Source: Gaiellasilicea sp037720595
Lineage (GTDB): Bacteria; Actinomycetota; Thermoleophilia; Gaiellales; Gaiellaceae
DNA: 64,000 nt
Direction: 5' to 3'
Assembly (NCBI GenBank): GCA_037720595.1
Contig: JBBJLW010000003.1
Span: 140,175 to 204,174 of the forward strand
Below the pieces are notes generated by a model. That model was not told the DNA's origin. It worked only from the letters and a program-made list of their open reading frames with translations, and ran no database searches. A program made the translations under genes and the position numbers. Below are positions 48,085 through 56,847 of the stretch, one piece after another; the first letter of the stretch is position 1, and each line of letters opens with the position of its first letter.

Positions 48085-50501
48085 GCGACATCGAGCCGGG
48101 GGAGCTCGAGCCTCAGAAGCTGCCGATCGAGGCGCCGTCGCGGCTGCCCGTCCTGCCGCTCAAGGAGACGGTGGTCTTCCCCGACTCGATGACGCCGCTC
48201 GCTGTCGGCCAGGAGCGATCGATCAAGCTGATCGACGATGTCGTCGCGGGTGAGCGGATGCTCGCTCTGGTGACGGTGCGGAACGGCGGAGCAGAGCAAC
48301 CCGGCTGGGACGACCTCTACGAGGTGGGCACGGTTGCCGTGGTCCACAAGATGATCAAGGTGCCCGACGGAACGCTCCGGATCCTCGTCCAAGGGCTTCA
48401 GCGCGTTCGCCTGCGCGAGCGCCTCGATCTCGAGCCGTACCTCGTCGGCGAGTTCGCCGAGCTCGACGACGTCGTCCCGGACTCGCCGAGCGTGCAGGCG
48501 CTGACGCGGAACGTGCAGGCGCAGTTCGGCCGGATCATCGCGATGACGCCCTACCTGCCCGAAGAGCTGCAGCTCGCGGCGGCGAACGTCGAGGATCCGA
48601 GCGCCCTCAGCTACCTCGTCGCGTCGACGCTCCGCCTGAAGACCGATGAGCGGCAAACCCTGCTCGAGACCGTGGACGTGCTAGAGCGTCTCCGCGCCGT
48701 GTCGGTGATCCTCGAGCGCGAGCTCGACGTCTCCGAGCTCGGGTCGAAGATCCAGACTCAAGTTGCCTCGGAGATCGAGAAGGGCCAGCGCGAGTTCTTC
48801 CTGCGGCAGCAGTTGAAGGCGATCCAGGACGAGCTCGGCGAGGGCGACGAGCAGCAGGCAGAGATAGCCGAGCTACGGGAGCAGATCGAGGCGAAGGGGC
48901 TGCCGGAGGACGCGCTGAAGGCGGCGAACCGGGAGCTCGGGCGGCTCGAGAAGCTGCCGCCCGCTGCGGCCGAGTACGGGGTGATCCGCACCTATCTCGA
49001 CTGGATCCTCTGCCTACCCTGGAACGAGTCCACCCAGGACGACCTCGACCTCGATCGGGCTCGAGAGATCCTCGACGAGGATCATTTCGATCTCGAGAAG
49101 GTGAAGGAGCGGATCATCGAGTACCTCGCCGTCTCGAAGCTGAAGAACGATCTCTCCGGGCCGATCCTCTGCTTCGTCGGTCCGCCTGGGGTTGGCAAGA
49201 CCTCGCTCGGACAGTCCATCGCGCGCAGCGTCGGGCGCAAGTTCGCGCGCGTCTCGGTGGGCGGCGTTCGCGACGAGGCAGAGATTCGCGGCCATCGGCG
49301 CACGTACATCGGCGCCATGCCCGGAACGATCATCCGGGCGCTGCGCGACGCCGAGTCGCGCAATCCCGTGTTCCTGATCGACGAGATCGACAAGATGGGC
49401 TCGGACTCGTTCCGCGGCGATCCGGCCTCGGCGATGCTGGAGGTGCTCGATCCCCACCAGCACTCGAGCTTCCGCGACCACTATCTCGACCTGCCGTTCG
49501 ACCTCTCGAAGACGCTCTTCATCTGTACGGCGAACACCCTCGACACGATTCCCGGGCCGCTGCTCGATCGAATGGACGTGATCCAGCTCTCCGGTTACAC
49601 GCACGACGAGAAGCTCGGGATCGCCAAGAAATACCTCGTCCCGAAGCAGTTGCGCGAGCACGGGCTGGCCAAGTCGCGGATCGCGCTCGGCGACAAGTCA
49701 CTGAAGCTGACGATCGCCGAGTACACCCGCGAGGCGGGCGTGCGGAACCTGGAGCGCCAGATCGCGACCCTCCTGCGCAAGGCGGCGACCCTGGTCGCGC
49801 GGGGCGAGAAGGGGAAGATCAAGATCGACGAGGCGCGGGTGCGCCACTGGCTCGGCCCACGGCGGTTCTCGAGCGAGGCGCGGAAGCGAACCGCCGATCC
49901 CGGTGTCGCGACCGGGCTCGCCTACACGGCCGTCGGAGGCGACGTGCTCTTCATCGAGGCGACCGCGTTCGCCGGCAAGGGACGACTGCAGATCACGGGT
50001 CAGCTCGGCGAGGTGATGCAGGAGTCCGCTCAGGCCGCCCTTTCGTGGACGCGTTCGCACGCCGGCCTGGTCGGGCTCGAGCCGGAATGGTTCGCCGAGC
50101 ACGACATCCACATCCACGTTCCGGCGGGCGCCGTGCCGAAGGACGGACCCTCGGCCGGGATCACGATGGCGACTGCGATCGCATCGCTCGCCCGCGGGGA
50201 GCCCGTTTCCGAAGACGTCGGAATGACCGGAGAGATCACGCTCACCGGGCAGGTCCTGCCGATCGGCGGCCTGCGCGAGAAGGTGCTCGCCGCGCAACGA
50301 GCCGGGCTGACGCGCGTGATCATGCCGCGCGAGAACGAGGCCGACCTCGCCGAGCTGCCTCAGGAGACCCGCGACGAGCTCTCGTTCGTGCTCGTCGACT
50401 CGATCGAGGAGGTGCTTGCGAGCGCATTCGAGGGCAGCGCGCTCGCCCCACACGGGCGCCGAGCCTCGCTGGAGCGCCAGGCTGCAGCGCCCGCACGCTA
50501 G
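48081..50501 (+). CDS. lon: ATP-dependent protease Lon (LonA type)
   Basis: 806 residues: an N-terminal substrate domain (RLPVLPLKETVVFPDSMTPL), AAA+ Walker A FVGPPGVGKTSLG at about 364-376, Walker B FLIDEIDKMG at about 432, and the C-terminal protease with catalytic serine in KDGPSAGITMA (about 690) and lysine in LREKVLAAQRAG (about 735). Full length for LonA. It degrades damaged and regulatory proteins. Overlap with hsp20 and a hairpin after the gene mark a two-gene operon. Confidence 0.97.
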   Translation: MSDIEPGELEPQKLPIEAPSRLPVLPLKETVVFPDSMTPLAVGQERSIKLIDDVVAGERMLALVTVRNGGAEQPGWDDLYEVGTVAVVHKMIKVPDGTLRILVQGLQRVRLRERLDLEPYLVGEFAELDDVVPDSPSVQALTRNVQAQFGRIIAMTPYLPEELQLAAANVEDPSALSYLVASTLRLKTDERQTLLETVDVLERLRAVSVILERELDVSELGSKIQTQVASEIEKGQREFFLRQQLKAIQDELGEGDEQQAEIAELREQIEAKGLPEDALKAANRELGRLEKLPPAAAEYGVIRTYLDWILCLPWNESTQDDLDLDRAREILDEDHFDLEKVKERIIEYLAVSKLKNDLSGPILCFVGPPGVGKTSLGQSIARSVGRKFARVSVGGVRDEAEIRGHRRTYIGAMPGTIIRALRDAESRNPVFLIDEIDKMGSDSFRGDPASAMLEVLDPHQHSSFRDHYLDLPFDLSKTLFICTANTLDTIPGPLLDRMDVIQLSGYTHDEKLGIAKKYLVPKQLREHGLAKSRIALGDKSLKLTIAEYTREAGVRNLERQIATLLRKAATLVARGEKGKIKIDEARVRHWLGPRRFSSEARKRTADPGVATGLAYTAVGGDVLFIEATAFAGKGRLQITGQLGEVMQESAQAALSWTRSHAGLVGLEPEWFAEHDIHIHVPAGAVPKDGPSAGITMATAIASLARGEPVSEDVGMTGEITLTGQVLPIGGLREKVLAAQRAGLTRVIMPRENEADLAELPQETRDELSFVLVDSIEEVLASAFEGSALAPHGRRASLERQAAAPAR

Positions 50502-50537
50502 AGGTAAGAGACACCACTCCAGGTCGCGAGTGCCTTT

Positions 50538-50601
50538 GGGCCGCGTAGCGGCCCCTTCAGGGGTCTTCGCGCGTTACCCGTCCGCTTTGCGGACGGGTAA
50601 C
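50538..50601 (+). terminator. Two hairpins downstream of lon
   Basis: GGGCCGC (50538-50544) pairs with GCGGCCC (50548-50554). GTTACCCGTCCGC (50573-50585) pairs perfectly over 13 bp with GCGGACGGGTAAC (50589-50601) around TTT. No clean T run follows, but the second is strong enough to end transcription. Confidence 0.75.
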
Positions 50602-50683
50602 TTGCGCTTCAAGAACAGTTTGCAAGGATCGACGTGCGGCAACACTGTCCGGCGACTACGACTCTCGAAAGGACGAGCCAGCT

Positions 50684-51115
50684 ATGGCCAAGACCAAGGA
50701 CAGGTTCTACGACACGGCCGACACCGTGCGACCGTACGTCGACCGTGCGATGCACGACGAAGATCTTCGCGACAACCTGAAGGAGGCGTTTAACGCCGCG
50801 CGGGACGTGTATGCCGAGCTGCTCGGCGGCCGCAACCTGACGGCGACCGCCACGCGCGTCGCGACCGACAAGGACGTCCAGGACAACCTGAAGAAGACGA
50901 TCGAGGAGCTGCGAAGCGCGGCCGACCGTCTCCAGGGAAAGAAGGATCATGGCACGCGCAATTCGGTCCTCCTGCTCGGTGGAATCGCGGCCGGGATCCT
51001 GCTCAACCCGATGACCGGCCCGGCAACCCGCGCCTGGATCATGGAGAAGATCACCGGCGAGAGCTCGGACGACTTCGGCTACTCCTCGTCCGGCAACTCC
51101 GACACCGCGGCCTAG
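50684..51115 (+). CDS. Hypothetical helical protein with one hydrophobic segment
   Basis: 143 residues. Mostly helical and charged, with repeats of related motif DEDLRDNLKEAFNAARDVYAEL and DKDVQDNLKKTIEELRSAADRL, which look like an internal duplication of about 45 residues. A single hydrophobic stretch SVLLLGGIAAGILLNPMTGP lies near the C-terminus, so it is probably membrane bound. It resembles YtxH/gas-vesicle-associated-type stress proteins in general appearance only. AAAGGA is 11 bases before the ATG. The gene is single and converges on the M23 gene. Confidence 0.72.
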   Translation: MAKTKDRFYDTADTVRPYVDRAMHDEDLRDNLKEAFNAARDVYAELLGGRNLTATATRVATDKDVQDNLKKTIEELRSAADRLQGKKDHGTRNSVLLLGGIAAGILLNPMTGPATRAWIMEKITGESSDDFGYSSSGNSDTAA

Positions 51116-52582
51116 CTAGCCGCTGCGCACGAGCGCGCCGTCGCCCTCGGCTGAGACCGGGGCGACGAGCGCGCGCTCGAGCGAGCCCGGATCGAGCCCG
51201 CTCGCGCTCGAGATGTCGGTCGAGCCCAGCAGGAAGGCGCCGGGTCGCGGGGCCGTCGCCGAGGCGGGGACTGGCGGCGCCCAGCCCCGGCCTGCGGCGA
51301 AGGTGACGTCCTCGAGCCGGCGCCAGGCCGAGATGTACGGCCCTGGGTTGACGACCCCGTCATATCCGAGCGGTAGCAGCGCCACCGGATGGATTTCGAA
51401 GTGCACGTGGTACGGGGTTCCCTGAGCGTCACCGGTGTTCCCGATGAAGCCGATCACCTGGCCCGCCTTCACCTCGTTGCCGTTCACCGCGAGCGGCGAG
51501 AACGCCGAGAGGTGCGCGTAGTAGAACTGGTTGCCGGAACGATCGCGGAGCCAGAAGCGATAGCCGCCGATGTTGTTCCAGCCCACCGAGAAGACCGTCC
51601 CGTCCGCGACGGCCAGTAGAGGCGCGCCCAGCGGAGCGAAGATGTCGACGCCGTGATGCCAGGTCACGACCGCGCGGGCGGCACCGTAGGTGTCGGAGTA
51701 CGAGGACGGGCCGTAGACCGGAAAGACATATCCCCCGGGGGAGAGCGGCGCCGAGATGTCCGTAGGCGCAGTCCGAACCTTGATTCGGGGGATCCCGATC
51801 CCGTCGCCGTCGGGCTCGGGCGGCTTCGGCAGCTTCTGCTTCGGCTTGACGGCCGGGGCCGTTTTCGGACGGGGCTTCGGAGCCACCGGCGCCGCCGCGG
51901 TGGGGGTGGTCGTCGTGGTCGTGGTCTGGGTGCTGGTCGGGGCCGGAGCCGAGATCGCTGCCTCGGCATGGGCGATCAGGATCTCGCTCCCGGCCGGCAG
52001 CCCTGCGTGCTCGGCGCTCAGCGTCACGCGCACCGCGGTCACCGTGGTGCGCGCATCGACCGTCGCGCCCGTAGAGCGCTCGACACCCTGTTCGAGGGTG
52101 ACGAGCGTGCCCCAGTCGCCGAGGGCGATGCGCTGGTTCGGCGCCACGCCCACCGCCTGGCCGGCGACGACGAGATTTGCGACGCCCGAACCGGTCGAAT
52201 CGGCGGCGAACGTCGAGGCGCGCGCGCGGCCGGAGGCGCTGTCGATGGTGATCTCACCGTTGAAGAGAGAGACGCCGAGGGCGTCGGTGACGGCGTAGGC
52301 CGCGGTGCCGGAGTCCGTGCTCGACGACGCGCTCGACGAAAGGGCGCCTGTCCTGACGATGGAGCCGTCGGCCGGATAGGCGAACGAATCCGCGAACCCG
52401 GCCGAGCCCGCACCCGGTGCGGCGGCGGTACCGGCGGTCGCGCCGGCCTGTCCCGGGACGAGGATGCTGATCGCGTAGGCGCTCGCCGACGCCGCAGGTT
52501 GTTGCGCGGTCGTGCCGGCGCCGACGCCGGTGGCGGCGAACGCGATGGCGAGTACGAGCAGAGCTGTGAGTCTCCGTTTCAC
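51116..52582 (-). CDS. Secreted M23-family metallopeptidase
   Basis: 488 residues with signal peptide. The N-terminal half (residues 30-220) is a serine/alanine/threonine-rich beta domain resembling choice-of-anchor modules. A linker of threonines and prolines with KPKQKLPKPPEPD follows. The C-terminal M23 domain is visible: WHHGVDIFAPLGAPLLAVADGTVFSVG, HLSAFSPLAVNGNEVKAGQVIGFIGNTGDAQGTPYHVHFEIHP. The zinc residues H and D (about 312-316) and the HVH motif (about 393) are intact. It likely cuts peptidoglycan peptides. It ends adjacent to the 50684 gene. Confidence 0.92.
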   Translation of the reverse strand: MKRRLTALLVLAIAFAATGVGAGTTAQQPAASASAYAISILVPGQAGATAGTAAAPGAGSAGFADSFAYPADGSIVRTGALSSSASSSTDSGTAAYAVTDALGVSLFNGEITIDSASGRARASTFAADSTGSGVANLVVAGQAVGVAPNQRIALGDWGTLVTLEQGVERSTGATVDARTTVTAVRVTLSAEHAGLPAGSEILIAHAEAAISAPAPTSTQTTTTTTTPTAAAPVAPKPRPKTAPAVKPKQKLPKPPEPDGDGIGIPRIKVRTAPTDISAPLSPGGYVFPVYGPSSYSDTYGAARAVVTWHHGVDIFAPLGAPLLAVADGTVFSVGWNNIGGYRFWLRDRSGNQFYYAHLSAFSPLAVNGNEVKAGQVIGFIGNTGDAQGTPYHVHFEIHPVALLPLGYDGVVNPGPYISAWRRLEDVTFAAGRGWAPPVPASATAPRPGAFLLGSTDISSASGLDPGSLERALVAPVSAEGDGALVRSG

Positions 52583-52652
52583 GATCCCCCGAGCATTATC
52601 GAGACACGACCTGGACGACGCCGACGCAGTCTAGCGATGGAGAGCTAATAAA

Positions 52653-52667
52653 TGAGAATCACTCTCA
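52653..52667. promoter_or_regulatory. Fur-like box candidate
   Basis: TGAGAAT-C-ACTCTCA is a 7-1-7 inverted repeat with one mismatch, within AATGAGAATCACTCTCATG. It lies upstream of the M23 gene in the 251-bp gap between it and the gene ending at 52834. That gap contains no convincing ORF, and no obvious metal-transport gene adjoins the box. Confidence 0.4.
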
Positions 52668-52833
52668 TGTCCTCACGTGGCCCGGCGACCTCGACCTTTC
52701 GGATCTCACTCTTCCCCGCGGCATCCGACTCACCTCCCAGCGTGCCTGCTCCTGACGGTTGCCGGCGGTGGCGCAAGATGAGCATCCGCGAACGCGGGTC
52801 GCATCGGGCAAAGTCCCGACCTGGTCGAAACCG

Positions 52834-53229
52834 CTAGAGCTGCTCGAGCTGCCGGCGGGCGAAAACGCGGAAGCGCTCGCGCGCGGCGTCGTCCGGACCG
52901 AGTTGCTCCTCGGCTCCGTATCTCGGGTCGGCCGCGATCTCTTCGGCGACGGCCCGCACCTCGCTTGCGACTACCGCCTTGTGCGCCGGATCCTTGAGCA
53001 GCAGCTCGATCCACGTGTCGGTGCCGTCGTAGGGAGGCAAGTCGCTCTCGACGAGGAGCTCGCCGAGCTTCATCCCGACGCGGATATAGGCGAAGGTGCG
53101 AAACGCCAGAACACGTCGCGGGGATCCGACGAGGCGCTCGATCTCAGGATCGTCCGCCTGGAGCTTAGCGACGATGCTGCCGATCGGCTCGTCGACGAGC
53201 GGCAGCCAGATCTCGTCGTGCTCGCTCAC
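52834..53229 (-). CDS. Hypothetical cytoplasmic protein
   Basis: 131 residues, no signal or membrane helix. Recognisable stretches are PRRVLAFRTFAYIRVGMKLGELLVESDLPPYDGTD and a helical C-terminus with ADPRYGAEEQLGPDDAARERF. I do not recognise the family. The GTG at 53229 overlaps the first TauE-like gene stop by 4 nt (GTGA), so it is translated with the transporter pair and could be an accessory or regulator. The longer frame upstream is arginine rich and not used. Confidence 0.7.
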   Translation of the reverse strand: MSEHDEIWLPLVDEPIGSIVAKLQADDPEIERLVGSPRRVLAFRTFAYIRVGMKLGELLVESDLPPYDGTDTWIELLLKDPAHKAVVASEVRAVAEEIAADPRYGAEEQLGPDDAARERFRVFARRQLEQL

Positions 53230-53618
53230 GGGGACGAAGCATAGGGGCTCGGACGACGCACGCGCCAGGCGAGCTGGGCCGCGACGAGGAGTAGCAATAC
53301 GGCAAAGAGGCGGCGCAGCGTGTCCTCTGGGAGGGCAGTCGCGATCTGCACTCCGGCCTCGACGCCGGCGATCGAAGCGAGTCCGACGACGAGCGCGGTG
53401 CGCCAGCGGACGTTGCCGTAATGGCGCTGCCTCCAAGTGCCGGCGGCGACGGTCGGCAGGATCGCGAGGAGCGACGTCGCCTCGGCGTCGAGCTGGCCAA
53501 GGCCGAGGCCGACGAGCGTCGGCACGAAGAGAATCCCGCCGCCGACTCCGAAGAGCCCCGCGAGGATCCCGGCCCCGAAGCCGAGCAGAAGCGCGAGAGC
53601 GACGGTGCCGGCGCTCAT
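53226..53618 (-). CDS. TauE/SafE half-transporter 2
   Basis: 130 residues with four membrane helices. AGILAGLFGVGGGILFVPTLVGLGLGQLDAEATSLLAI is one complete DUF81 half with the GVGGG signature. Normal TauE/SafE proteins of about 250 residues contain two such halves in inverted topology; here each is encoded separately. The partner starts the operon just upstream with a 4-nt overlap. The likely role is sulfite, sulfonate or related anion export, as a heterodimer. Confidence 0.85.
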   Translation of the reverse strand: MSAGTVALALLLGFGAGILAGLFGVGGGILFVPTLVGLGLGQLDAEATSLLAILPTVAAGTWRQRHYGNVRWRTALVVGLASIAGVEAGVQIATALPEDTLRRLFAVLLLLVAAQLAWRVRRPSPYASSP

Positions 53619-53959
53619 GCCAGCAACCAGACAGCGATCGAGGCGAGCAGGATCGAGAAACCGAGCGTTAGCGGCCGGGCGTCGACCCGCTGGGCGAGCG
53701 TCGCTCCCACAACCGCGCCCGCCGCCGCGGGCAGCCCGACGAGGGCTGCGTGGCCGATGTCGAGATGGCCCTCGAAGCCGTAGCGGGTCGCTCCTGCAAG
53801 CGCGGTGATCCCGATCGCCGCAAGCGAGGTCGCCGCCGCGATGTGTGCCGGCACGCCCGCGGCGAGAATCAGCAGCGGCACGATCACGATTCCGCCGCCG
53901 ACGCCGAAGAGGGCGCTGAAGAGGCCTGCGACGAGGCCGATCAAGACGAGCTTCGGCAT
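53615..53959 (-). CDS. TauE/SafE half-transporter 1
   Basis: 114 residues, four membrane helices. LIGLVAGLFSALFGVGGGIVIVPLLILAAGVPAHIAAATSLAAIGITAL is the second type of DUF81 half with the GVGGG motif. It ends with a very hydrophobic helix (GFSILLASIAVWLLA). It is followed by the other half with a 4-nt overlap. Together they equal one standard transporter. It is the first gene of that operon, 17 bp from the diverging otsB. Confidence 0.85.
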   Translation of the reverse strand: MPKLVLIGLVAGLFSALFGVGGGIVIVPLLILAAGVPAHIAAATSLAAIGITALAGATRYGFEGHLDIGHAALVGLPAAAGAVVGATLAQRVDARPLTLGFSILLASIAVWLLA

Positions 53960-53976
53960 CGCCGTATCCTAGGGGC

Positions 53977-54693
53977 GTGGCCGGCGCCGACCTGATCGCC
54001 CGTCTGGCGCAGGCGCCCGAGCGTGCGGCGCTCCTACTCGACGTCGACGGGGTGCTCGCGCCGATCGTCGACGTGCCCCACGAGGCGACGGTCCCCGAGG
54101 AGACGAGGGCGCAGCTCCGACGGCTGCACGCTCGCTATGCGCTCGTCGCCTGTATCAGCGGACGCCCGGGCACGGATGCGCGCCGCGTCGTCGGCCTCGA
54201 CGAGCTCGTCTATGTCGGCGAGCACGGGCTGGAGCTCGTCCCGGAGGCTGCGGCGTGGAGCGAGCGGCTGCTCGGGCTCGCAGCAACGGTCGACTGGGAG
54301 GACGTCGAGCGCAAACCGCTGACCGTCACCTTCCACTACCGCCGCGCGGAGGACGAGGCGGAGGCACTTCGCTTCCTCGAGGCCGTCGCGACGCGCGCCC
54401 GCGCCGAGGGCTTGGTCGCCCGGTTCGGCCGCAAGGTGCTCGAGCTGCGCCCGCCGATCGCGGCCCATAAAGGAAAGGCGGTCGCACACCTGCTCGGCGA
54501 GCGGGGGCTCGGGCGCGCGCTCTTCGCGGGCGACGACACGACCGACCTCGACGCCTTCCGAGCTCTCGCCGGGCTGGAGCTCGGGGTCGCCGTCGCGGTG
54601 GCCTCGGCCGAAGGGCCCGCCGAGCTCCGCGAGGCCGCCGACATCGTGGTCGGCAGCCCCGCGGAGTTCCTCGAGATCCTGCGGGCTCTCTAG
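53977..54693 (+). CDS. otsB: Trehalose-6-phosphate phosphatase
   Basis: 238 residues of the HAD superfamily. DXDX(T/V) motif LLLDVDGVLAPIVD, motif II CISGRPGTDA, cap domain with YVGEHGLELVPEA, and motif IV FAGDDTTDLDAF. The C-terminal half carries the lysine region HKGKAVAHLL. It dephosphorylates trehalose-6-P; no otsA lies in the window. A GTG start is 17 bp from the TauE-like gene and the stop overlaps the MFS gene stop region. Confidence 0.92.
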   Translation: MAGADLIARLAQAPERAALLLDVDGVLAPIVDVPHEATVPEETRAQLRRLHARYALVACISGRPGTDARRVVGLDELVYVGEHGLELVPEAAAWSERLLGLAATVDWEDVERKPLTVTFHYRRAEDEAEALRFLEAVATRARAEGLVARFGRKVLELRPPIAAHKGKAVAHLLGERGLGRALFAGDDTTDLDAFRALAGLELGVAVAVASAEGPAELREAADIVVGSPAEFLEILRAL

Positions 54694-56132
54694 GCGGCGT
54701 CGAGCGCCGGCACGACCTCTGCCGTGTGCTCGGACTCGAGCTCGTCGCGACGGATCAGCGTGATCGCGACCACGATCCCGATCGCACCGACGACGAGGGC
54801 GGCCCAGAATGCGCCCTGGAAGCCGTCGACCAGGCCGACCGGCAGCGACGCGCCGTCTTCGACAGCGTTGGTCGTGCGGGTGGTCGCGATCGCTGACAGA
54901 GCGGCGATCCCGAGTGCGCCCCCGATCTGCTGCGAGGTGTTGAAGAGACCGGACGCGAGCCCCGCCTCGGCCGGCTCCACGCCCGCGAGCGCGGCGATCG
55001 AGATCGGCACGAACGAGAAGCCGAGCGCGATCCCGATCAGCAGGAAACCCGGTAGGAGGTCGCCGAGATACGAGCCGCCGACCGATACCTGGGTGAAGTA
55101 GACGAGTCCGGCCGTCAGGAAGACCATGCCCGCGATCATGACGGGCTTGACGCCCACCTTGGAAACGAGCTGGGCTGCGACCGCCGACCAGAGGATCGCC
55201 GTCCCGGCCACCGCCAGGTACGCCACGCCGGTCTTCATTGCCGAGTAGCCGAGCACCTGCTGCATGTAGAGCGTCAGCATCAGGAACATCGCGAACATGG
55301 CCGTCCCGAGGATGAACCCGGCGACGTTAGCGCCGAGCACGGTGCGGATGCCGAGGATCCCGAAGCGCATCAGCGGCTCGGGATGGCGCCGCTCCCAGAC
55401 GACGAACGCGCCGAGGAGGGCGAGTGCGCCGGCGAAGATCGCCCACGTCGTACCCGAGGTCCAGCCGAAGTCGTTCGCCTCGGTGATCCCGTAGACGAGC
55501 GCCATCAGGCCTCCGGTGACGAGCACAGCGCCTGGGGCATCGAAGCGCCTGACCTTGGCGTCCTTGCTCTCGCCGAGGAGAAGCGGCGTCAGCGCCAGGC
55601 CGGCGATCCCGACCGGGAGGTTGACGAAGAAGATCCACTCCCAGCTCAGGGCGTCGGTGAGTACGCCGCCGAGCAGGACGCCCGCTGCGGCGCCGAAGCC
55701 GCCGACCGCACCCCAGACTCCGAGCGCGATGTTGCGTTCCTTGCCCTCGGCGAACGTCGTCGTCAGGATCGACAGAGCCGCCGGCGAGATCACGGCCGCG
55801 CCGAGACCCTGCAGCGCCCGCGCCGCGATGAGCGAGCCTTCGCTCCAGGCCATGCCGGCGAGGAAAGAAGCCACGGTGAAGAGGATCAGGCCGGCGATGA
55901 AGATCCGGCGCCGGCCGAGGATGTCGGCGAGCCTGCCGCCGAGGAGCAGGAACCCACCGAAGACGAGTGCGTAGGCGCTGATCACCCACTGGAGGTTCTC
56001 CTGCGAGAAGCCCAGGTCGAGCTTGATCGACGGTAGGGCGACGTTCACGATCGCGATGTCGAGGACGACCATGAACTGCACCGCGCTGAGGAGCGCCAGT
56101 GCGAACCATCTTTTGTCAGTCGAAGCAGCCAT
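54690..56132 (-). CDS. DHA2-family MFS multidrug transporter (QacA/EmrB-like)
   Basis: 480 residues with 14 membrane helices. WVISAYALVFGGFLLLGGRLADILGRRRIFIAGL contains motif A, ALQGLGAAVISPAALSI motif C, and the later half repeats the fold. It exports drugs or toxic compounds by proton antiport. GAAGGGAAGAA precedes the ATG by a short distance. It diverges from the HxlR regulator across an 85-bp gap holding overlapping promoters. The regulator probably represses it. Confidence 0.93.
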   Translation of the reverse strand: MAASTDKRWFALALLSAVQFMVVLDIAIVNVALPSIKLDLGFSQENLQWVISAYALVFGGFLLLGGRLADILGRRRIFIAGLILFTVASFLAGMAWSEGSLIAARALQGLGAAVISPAALSILTTTFAEGKERNIALGVWGAVGGFGAAAGVLLGGVLTDALSWEWIFFVNLPVGIAGLALTPLLLGESKDAKVRRFDAPGAVLVTGGLMALVYGITEANDFGWTSGTTWAIFAGALALLGAFVVWERRHPEPLMRFGILGIRTVLGANVAGFILGTAMFAMFLMLTLYMQQVLGYSAMKTGVAYLAVAGTAILWSAVAAQLVSKVGVKPVMIAGMVFLTAGLVYFTQVSVGGSYLGDLLPGFLLIGIALGFSFVPISIAALAGVEPAEAGLASGLFNTSQQIGGALGIAALSAIATTRTTNAVEDGASLPVGLVDGFQGAFWAALVVGAIGIVVAITLIRRDELESEHTAEVVPALDAA

Positions 56133-56163
56133 TTCTTCCCTTCTGCGGTATTCTGAGCTTGCG

Positions 56164-56208
56164 AAGTTACACCATCTGCTTGCTAAACGCAAGTGTCCAC
56201 TGTAGATT
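56164..56208. promoter_or_regulatory. Divergent promoters sharing a CTTGC-n5-GCAAG palindrome
   Basis: Plus strand: TTGCTA (56180-56185), 17-bp spacer, TAGATT (56203-56208), ATG 10 bp later. Minus strand: TTGCGT (56187-56192), 17-bp spacer, TAACTT (56164-56169). The palindrome CTTGC-TAAAC-GCAAG (56179-56193) contains both -35 boxes, an apt operator for the HxlR protein. Confidence 0.7.
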
Positions 56209-56217
56209 GTGAAGTAG

Positions 56218-56826
56218 ATGAAGCGCTACGACCAGTACTGCCCAATCGCCCACTCGCTCGGTCTCGTCGGCGAGCGCTGGTCGCTCCTCGTCGTGCGCGA
56301 GCTGCTGCAGGGCCCGAGGCGCTACACCGATCTCGTGGACGGGCTGCCCGGGATCGGCACGAATATCCTCGCCTCCCGGCTCAAGGATCTCGAGGCGGGC
56401 GGGATCGTCCAGAAGACGAAGCTGCCGCCGCCGGCCGCGTCCACGGTCTACGAGCTGACGCCGTGCGGACACGACCTCCGGCCGGTGCTCCACGAGCTCG
56501 CGCGCTGGGGCGCCCGCACGCTCGGCCCCCCGCCGCTCGACGCGCTCAAGCCCGGCTGGCTCAAGAACGCACTCCAGATCGCGCTCTCGCCCGTTGCGAG
56601 CGAAGGTCGGCTCGCCTTCCGCGTCGGCGAGGAAGAGGCATCCGTCGTCGACGGCGAGTCGTCAGCCGGGATCGTCGAGGACGCGGACGTCCTCGTCGAG
56701 ACCGACGCGATCGGCTTCTACCACCTGCTCGTGGATCGCGAGCTCGCCGGTGTGCGCGTCGAGGGCGACGCGGAGCTGCTCGAGCGGGTCGTGAATGCGG
56801 TCGCGCCCGCACCCGTTCCTGCGTAG
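56218..56826 (+). CDS. HxlR-family transcriptional regulator
   Basis: 202 residues. The N-terminal half is the MarR-like winged helix of HxlR proteins: CPIAHSLGLVGERWSLLVVRELLQGPRRYTDLVDGLPGIGTNILASRLKDLEAGGIV. The C-terminal 90 residues form an extra SCP2-like or ligand-binding domain (IALSPVASEGRLAFRVGEEEASVVDGE), absent from short HxlR proteins. The conserved cysteine of HxlR redox sensors occurs at C8. It probably represses itself and the MFS exporter from the shared palindrome. Confidence 0.9.
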   Translation: MKRYDQYCPIAHSLGLVGERWSLLVVRELLQGPRRYTDLVDGLPGIGTNILASRLKDLEAGGIVQKTKLPPPAASTVYELTPCGHDLRPVLHELARWGARTLGPPPLDALKPGWLKNALQIALSPVASEGRLAFRVGEEEASVVDGESSAGIVEDADVLVETDAIGFYHLLVDRELAGVRVEGDAELLERVVNAVAPAPVPA

Positions 56827-56847
56827 CGCCCGGAGATATCGGCCAGA

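Noticed and set aside
52757..52833. Structured stretch with GGGCAAAG and GAACGCGGG that looked like a c-di-GMP or ZTP riboswitch
   Set aside because: The conserved pairing elements of those classes cannot be placed, and no gene lies downstream in the right orientation.
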